Program-made: the position numbers and the translations under genes
Shown here: positions 61,083 through 64,000 of the stretch, in pieces
Layout of the letters: every line of letters starts with the position of its first letter
How positions within the stretch are numbered: position 1 is the first letter of the stretch
DNA from: Candidatus Poribacteria bacterium
Lineage (GTDB): Bacteria; Poribacteria; WGA-4E; WGA-3G
Assembly: GCA_028821605.1 (NCBI GenBank)
Contig: JAPPFM010000055.1
Span: 1-64,000, forward strand
Reading direction: 5' to 3'
DNA: 64,000 nucleotides
The notes under the pieces: model-generated
What the model saw: the letters and a program-made list of their open reading frames with translations, nothing else
Database searches by the model: none
What the model was told of the DNA's origin: nothing

Positions 61083-61337
61083 TCAGAAGAACTTACTTCC
61101 CTCTTTTAAACCTAATTCAGCAGTAATTTCGCCTAACGTCTTCCGTCTGCTCTGAGCCAAGGCGATGAGTGCTTCGATGCGCTTCAGGTTCTGGGCTTCT
61201 AATTGGCTCAGCAATGCCTGATATTCTATCAATTCATTTTCGCTTAGGGTTTCATCTTCACACTTGCGCCACAGTTGTTGATACCGCTGCTGTTCTTTTT
61301 CGGGCAATTGCGAGTTGTCTCGGATGGTTGCTAACAA
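61083..61337 (-). pseudogene. Small hypothetical protein or 5'-truncated gene
   Basis: 84 residues from a TTG at 61337: a helical charged protein (EKEQQRYQQLWRKCEDETLSENELIEYQALLSQLEAQNLKRIEALIALAQ). The same frame is open and protein-like back to a TAG at 61431-61433 (YELRNLGWPLRQLDRNDTE) but has no ATG, GTG or TTG there. Either the true start is lost or the gene starts at the TTG. The pattern resembles small unknown proteins of cyanobacteria and other groups. Confidence 0.45.
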
Positions 61338-61438
61338 AGTGACTTCCGTATCGTTCCTATCAAGTTGTCGAAGGGGCCAGCCTAAATTGCGTAATTCATA
61401 GACAAATATTTCATTTGATTTTCCGACACACTAACCTT

Positions 61439-61810
61439 CTATAGATCTGCGTCCTCATCAAATTTCCTGACATTCGCGTGGCTATGCGACTGATTTGCAG
61501 TCTCGTTCTCATCAGCATTGTCGGATCTCTTTTTGCCAAAAATCAGTCCAATCAATACCGATGGCAATGAAAAAATAAAGTTAGCCATAAAGCTAACAAT
61601 AGAGAGCATAGCCCATATCACGATGACACCGACCGGCCAAAACAAAGCAAATCCAAACCCATTGAGAACCGCAGAGAGAAAGCTCCGGCCGTCTTTGAGA
61701 TACATCCACGTCATCAAAACAAAGATAACAGGTGTAAAACACATCATGATCCGATATAACCCAGGCATCCAGAGCCAGAACTCCTTAAGATGTTTTTTCA
61801 CGATCTCCAT
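61439..61810 (-). CDS. Hypothetical membrane protein
   Basis: A 123-residue protein with about three hydrophobic helices (about residues 18-35, 45-70 and 75-92) and an acidic Asn/His/Glu-rich C-terminal tail (SDNADENETANQSHSHANVR). Not recognised. It is divergent from the M42 peptidase gene and shares a symmetric promoter region with it at 61866-61891. No signal peptide separate from the first helix is seen. Confidence 0.6.
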   Translation of the reverse strand: MEIVKKHLKEFWLWMPGLYRIMMCFTPVIFVLMTWMYLKDGRSFLSAVLNGFGFALFWPVGVIVIWAMLSIVSFMANFIFSLPSVLIGLIFGKKRSDNADENETANQSHSHANVRKFDEDADL

Positions 61811-61845
61811 TACCTCGACTACTGAATATGAAATCTACTTAAAAG

Positions 61846-61874
61846 TTGGCATAAAACATCAAGCATGCTATAAT
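61846..61874 (+). promoter_or_regulatory. Promoter for the M42 peptidase gene
   Basis: TTGGCA (61846-61851), 17 bp, and TATAAT (61869-61874) with TGC extension (61866-61868). The -10 lies in an 8-bp inverted repeat GCTATAAT (61867-61874)/ATTATAGC (61883-61890), so a minus-strand TGC-TATAAT (61883-61891) faces the other way. Confidence 0.75.
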
Positions 61875-61913
61875 ACACTCAAATTATAGCATAATTGCCA
61901 AAGGAATGCAAAG

Positions 61914-62984
61914 ATGAGTAAAACTTCAATTGAACTGCTCAAATCATTAACACAAGCGGACGGAATCCCGGGTTACGAAGGCGAGGTGCGAGACGTTTTC
62001 CGCGAGGTTGTCTCCGGTGTTGGTCCAATTGAGACTGACAAATTAGGGGGTATCTTCTGTACGCGCGCTGGCAGTACTGAACATCCTCGGATATTGCTTG
62101 ATTCGCATTTAGACGAGATCGGTTTTGTTGTGCAAAATGTCACGGATAACGGGTTCGTCAAGTTTCTGCCGCTCGGTGGATGGTGGGCGCACACACTTTT
62201 AGCGCAACGGGTCACGATCACGACGAAGTTAGGAAAAGTACCGGGAGTGGTCGGCTCTACACCCCCTCATTTGCTCTCAGGGTCACGTGACAAGGTCTTA
62301 GATATGAAAGACCTTTTCATTGACATCGGGGCGGAAAGTGAGGAACAGGCGGCAGAAGAGTATGGTGTATTACCCGGGTGTCCAATCGCTCCTTACGGTC
62401 CCTTTACGCGAATGAAAAATGAGAAATTACTTGCTGCGAAAGCGTTTGATAATCGTGTCGGTGTTGCGGTTGTAATTGAATCGCTTTTAGGACTTGATGA
62501 ACATCCGAACACTGTCATCGGCGCGGGAAGCGTTCAAGAGGAGGTAGGATTGCGAGGTGCTAAGACAATGGTCGCCAGTGTGGAACCCGATCTCGCTATT
62601 GTGCTTGAAGGACCCCCTGCTGACGATACCCCAGGATTAAGCGTCGGAAATTCACAAGGGAAACTTGGCGGCGGTGTACAAATTCGGATCATTGATTCTT
62701 CAATGATCGTCAATCCAAAATTGGCAGATTATGTGATTGAAACGGCGAAACGACACGAGATACCGTATCAACTTGGCGTGCGTCAATCTGGTGGGACGGA
62801 TGGCGGCGCAATTCATCAATTCGGTAGAGGGGTGCCGTCCGTTGTGCTCGGCGTGCCGTCGCGTTACATCCATAGCCATGTCGCAATTATTAACATTGAC
62901 GACTACACCGCAGCGTTGGATTTGACGAAACATCTCGTACGTGAAATTGATGCATCCGTTTTGGAAGGGTTTCTGTTCGGTTAA
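61914..62984 (+). CDS. M42 family metallopeptidase (aminopeptidase/glutamyl peptidase type)
   Basis: A 356-residue enzyme of the M42 family. Zinc ligands and the catalytic Glu appear in LLDSHLDEIGFVV, KAFDNRVG, VQEEVGLRGAKT (Glu-Glu pair) and RYIHSHVAIINIDDY. M42 enzymes are cocatalytic two-metal aminopeptidases, often multimeric; some are called endoglucanases by old annotation, which is not supported. AAAGGAATGCAAAG precedes the ATG. It is followed by the TIM-barrel-like gene after 44 bases, in the same direction. Confidence 0.88.
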   Translation: MSKTSIELLKSLTQADGIPGYEGEVRDVFREVVSGVGPIETDKLGGIFCTRAGSTEHPRILLDSHLDEIGFVVQNVTDNGFVKFLPLGGWWAHTLLAQRVTITTKLGKVPGVVGSTPPHLLSGSRDKVLDMKDLFIDIGAESEEQAAEEYGVLPGCPIAPYGPFTRMKNEKLLAAKAFDNRVGVAVVIESLLGLDEHPNTVIGAGSVQEEVGLRGAKTMVASVEPDLAIVLEGPPADDTPGLSVGNSQGKLGGGVQIRIIDSSMIVNPKLADYVIETAKRHEIPYQLGVRQSGGTDGGAIHQFGRGVPSVVLGVPSRYIHSHVAIINIDDYTAALDLTKHLVREIDASVLEGFLFG

Positions 62985-63028
62985 GCACGCTTTGGAGACA
63001 CGCACTTCACTTCATCGGAGGATAAACA

Positions 63029-63865
63029 ATGACAACCTTACCGAAAGTCTCGTTTTGTGGTCATCAAATCAGTAAACTGGTGATTGGGGATAACCCAATC
63101 TACGGCTATTCTCACTTCAATAAACTGCTTTCACAGCACCAGCAGGAATATCATACACCGGAGCGTGTTGTGGCAACACTCAAACGGGCAGAGGAAGTTG
63201 GGATTAATGGTTGGCAGAATAGTATGACGGAACGCTCGATGTCTGATCTACAACTTTACCGAGATGCGGGTGGCACGATAAACTGGTTTTGCCTTAGCCA
63301 AGGTTCCCGCTGGTACGAGGATCCTGACCATGTTTTTGAGGCTGCGAAACATAATCCGATCGGTATGGCACCACACGGCGGTGGTGTTGGGCAAAGGTGT
63401 TTACGTGAAAACAGGCTCGATTATCTGCAGGATATTCTCAAACGGATTCGCGATACAGGAGTTTTGGTTGGTTTATCTGTACATGATCCGAAACTTCTAC
63501 ACATCGCTGAAGACGAGGCGTGGGATATAGACTATTACATGACAGGGCTTTATAATCTTCACGGTGGTGCCGATAAGTTCAGGGAGAAATTCGGTTACGC
63601 CGCTTTGGGTGAAGTCTACGCGCGAGAGGACCGAGATGAGATGTGCGAGGCAATACAACGGACAGAGAAACCGTGTCTCCTTTTCAAGGTCCTCGCGGCA
63701 GGTAGAACAATCGGAAGCCCGGAACAGATTCGGACAGAAGTGAAGTTCGCTATAGACAACACCAAGCCGATTGATCCGTTATTGCTCGGTATGTATCAAC
63801 AATTCGGCGACCAGATCGGTGAAAATGCGCAATTGATTACGGAACTCTGCGCAGAATTGGGATAG
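63029..63865 (+). CDS. Uncharacterised TIM-barrel-like protein
   Basis: A 278-residue protein of no recognised family. Strands and loops (LVIGDNPIYGYSHFN, NGWQNSMTERS, INWFCLSQGSRWYED, GMAPHGGG, VLVGLSVHDPK, YYMTGLYNLHGG, CLLFKVLAAGR) show the rhythm of a TIM barrel similar to aldo/keto reductases or radical-free isomerases. No conserved catalytic Tyr or Lys of aldo/keto reductases is confirmed. ATCGGAGGATAAACA precedes the ATG (GGAGG site). Likely co-transcribed with the peptidase gene. Confidence 0.6.
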   Translation: MTTLPKVSFCGHQISKLVIGDNPIYGYSHFNKLLSQHQQEYHTPERVVATLKRAEEVGINGWQNSMTERSMSDLQLYRDAGGTINWFCLSQGSRWYEDPDHVFEAAKHNPIGMAPHGGGVGQRCLRENRLDYLQDILKRIRDTGVLVGLSVHDPKLLHIAEDEAWDIDYYMTGLYNLHGGADKFREKFGYAALGEVYAREDRDEMCEAIQRTEKPCLLFKVLAAGRTIGSPEQIRTEVKFAIDNTKPIDPLLLGMYQQFGDQIGENAQLITELCAELG

Positions 63866-63875
63866 GTTGTAATAT

Positions 63876-63990
63876 TAGCCATCAGTTGTCGGAAACCATC
63901 AGTAAAGAGGTTTCTTGTGTACCGATATCCGTTGCGGATACCCAATTGGACAGGCACAAGACTTGCCTCACTGATGACTGACGGCTGACC
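63876..63990. repeat. Intergenic repeat with nested stems, same family as 51664-51762
   Basis: After the last gene the sequence has AGCCATCAGT and ACCATCAGT on the left and ACTGATGACTGACGGCT on the right, i.e. inverted ends. Inside, CTTGTG (63914-63919) pairs with CACAAG (63955-63960) and TATCCG with CGGATA (63926-63931, 63935-63940). No gene is seen to the window end. Confidence 0.45.
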
Positions 63991-64000
63991 GCCACACATC

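Noticed and set aside
1-64000. UGA reassigned genome-wide (code 4 or 25)
   Set aside because: UGA ends the DUF5916 gene at 2812 and the ABC gene at 9446, where readthrough would run into unrelated sequence, and Trp is coded by UGG throughout.

Overview
The window looks like a chromosomal segment of a free-living or host-associated Gram-negative bacterium of the Candidatus Poribacteria type or a close relative (inference). The pointers are the gene mix: phytanoyl-CoA dioxygenase-like (PhyH) genes, a sulfatase, LamG and PQQ-like propeller secreted proteins, an outer-membrane DUF5916 protein, an ECF sigma factor fused to a beta-propeller, many small toxin-antitoxin pairs and palindromic intergenic repeats. 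No rRNA, tRNA, CRISPR array or prophage was seen.

Layout. 1-11,300 (+): tail of an IS605-type tnpB, a DUF5916 outer-membrane protein, an enolase-superfamily dehydratase-like gene, an ABC exporter with a zinc-ribbon N-terminus plus its DUF1854 partner, a decayed gene, and a heterodimeric ABC exporter. 11,300-14,500: DUF4159 protein, STAS protein, and a HEPN/MNT toxin-antitoxin pair. 14,500-23,600 (-): dipeptidase, sulfatase, aldehyde dehydrogenase, SMP-30-like propeller, a thioredoxin-like protein interrupted by UGA, a TA pair inserted between two copies of a gene end, a PaaK-like adenylating enzyme and a BrnT/BrnA pair. 23,600-36,400 (-): secreted propeller and LamG proteins, the sigma-propeller fusion, a large unknown protein and a PhyH enzyme. 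36,600-38,700: a TPP enzyme and a repeat-rich gap. 38,700-48,900 (-): two DNA methyltransferases, a fused MNT-HEPN protein, DUF6236 protein, sugar isomerase-like and hydrolase genes and another TA pair. 49,000-55,300 (-): a three-subunit molybdenum hydroxylase, an oxidoreductase and an aldolase-like gene. 55,400-64,000: TolB-like propeller, PhyH plus SDR pair, a DUF3179 protein interrupted by UGA, a SEFIR-domain protein, an M42 peptidase and a TIM-barrel-like protein.

The most striking observation is that two otherwise intact genes are each broken only by one in-frame UGA at a redox-plausible position beside cysteine: a thioredoxin-like protein (19,817-20,974, motif Ser-Cys-UGA-Gly) and a DUF3179 protein (58,399-59,427, motif UGA-Pro-Leu-Cys where the family has Cys-Pro-Leu-Cys). 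The first is followed at the right distance by a near-perfect stem-loop of bacterial SECIS type. Both are best read as selenoproteins. UGA is used as a normal stop elsewhere in the window. A third in-frame UGA, in a LamG gene, is more likely a nonsense mutation.

Catabolic genes (sulfatase, aldehyde dehydrogenase, SMP-30-like, TPP enzyme, Gfo/Idh, aldolase, molybdenum hydroxylase, PhyH, SDR) suggest a heterotroph using sulfated or complex organic matter. Substrates cannot be named from the sequence.
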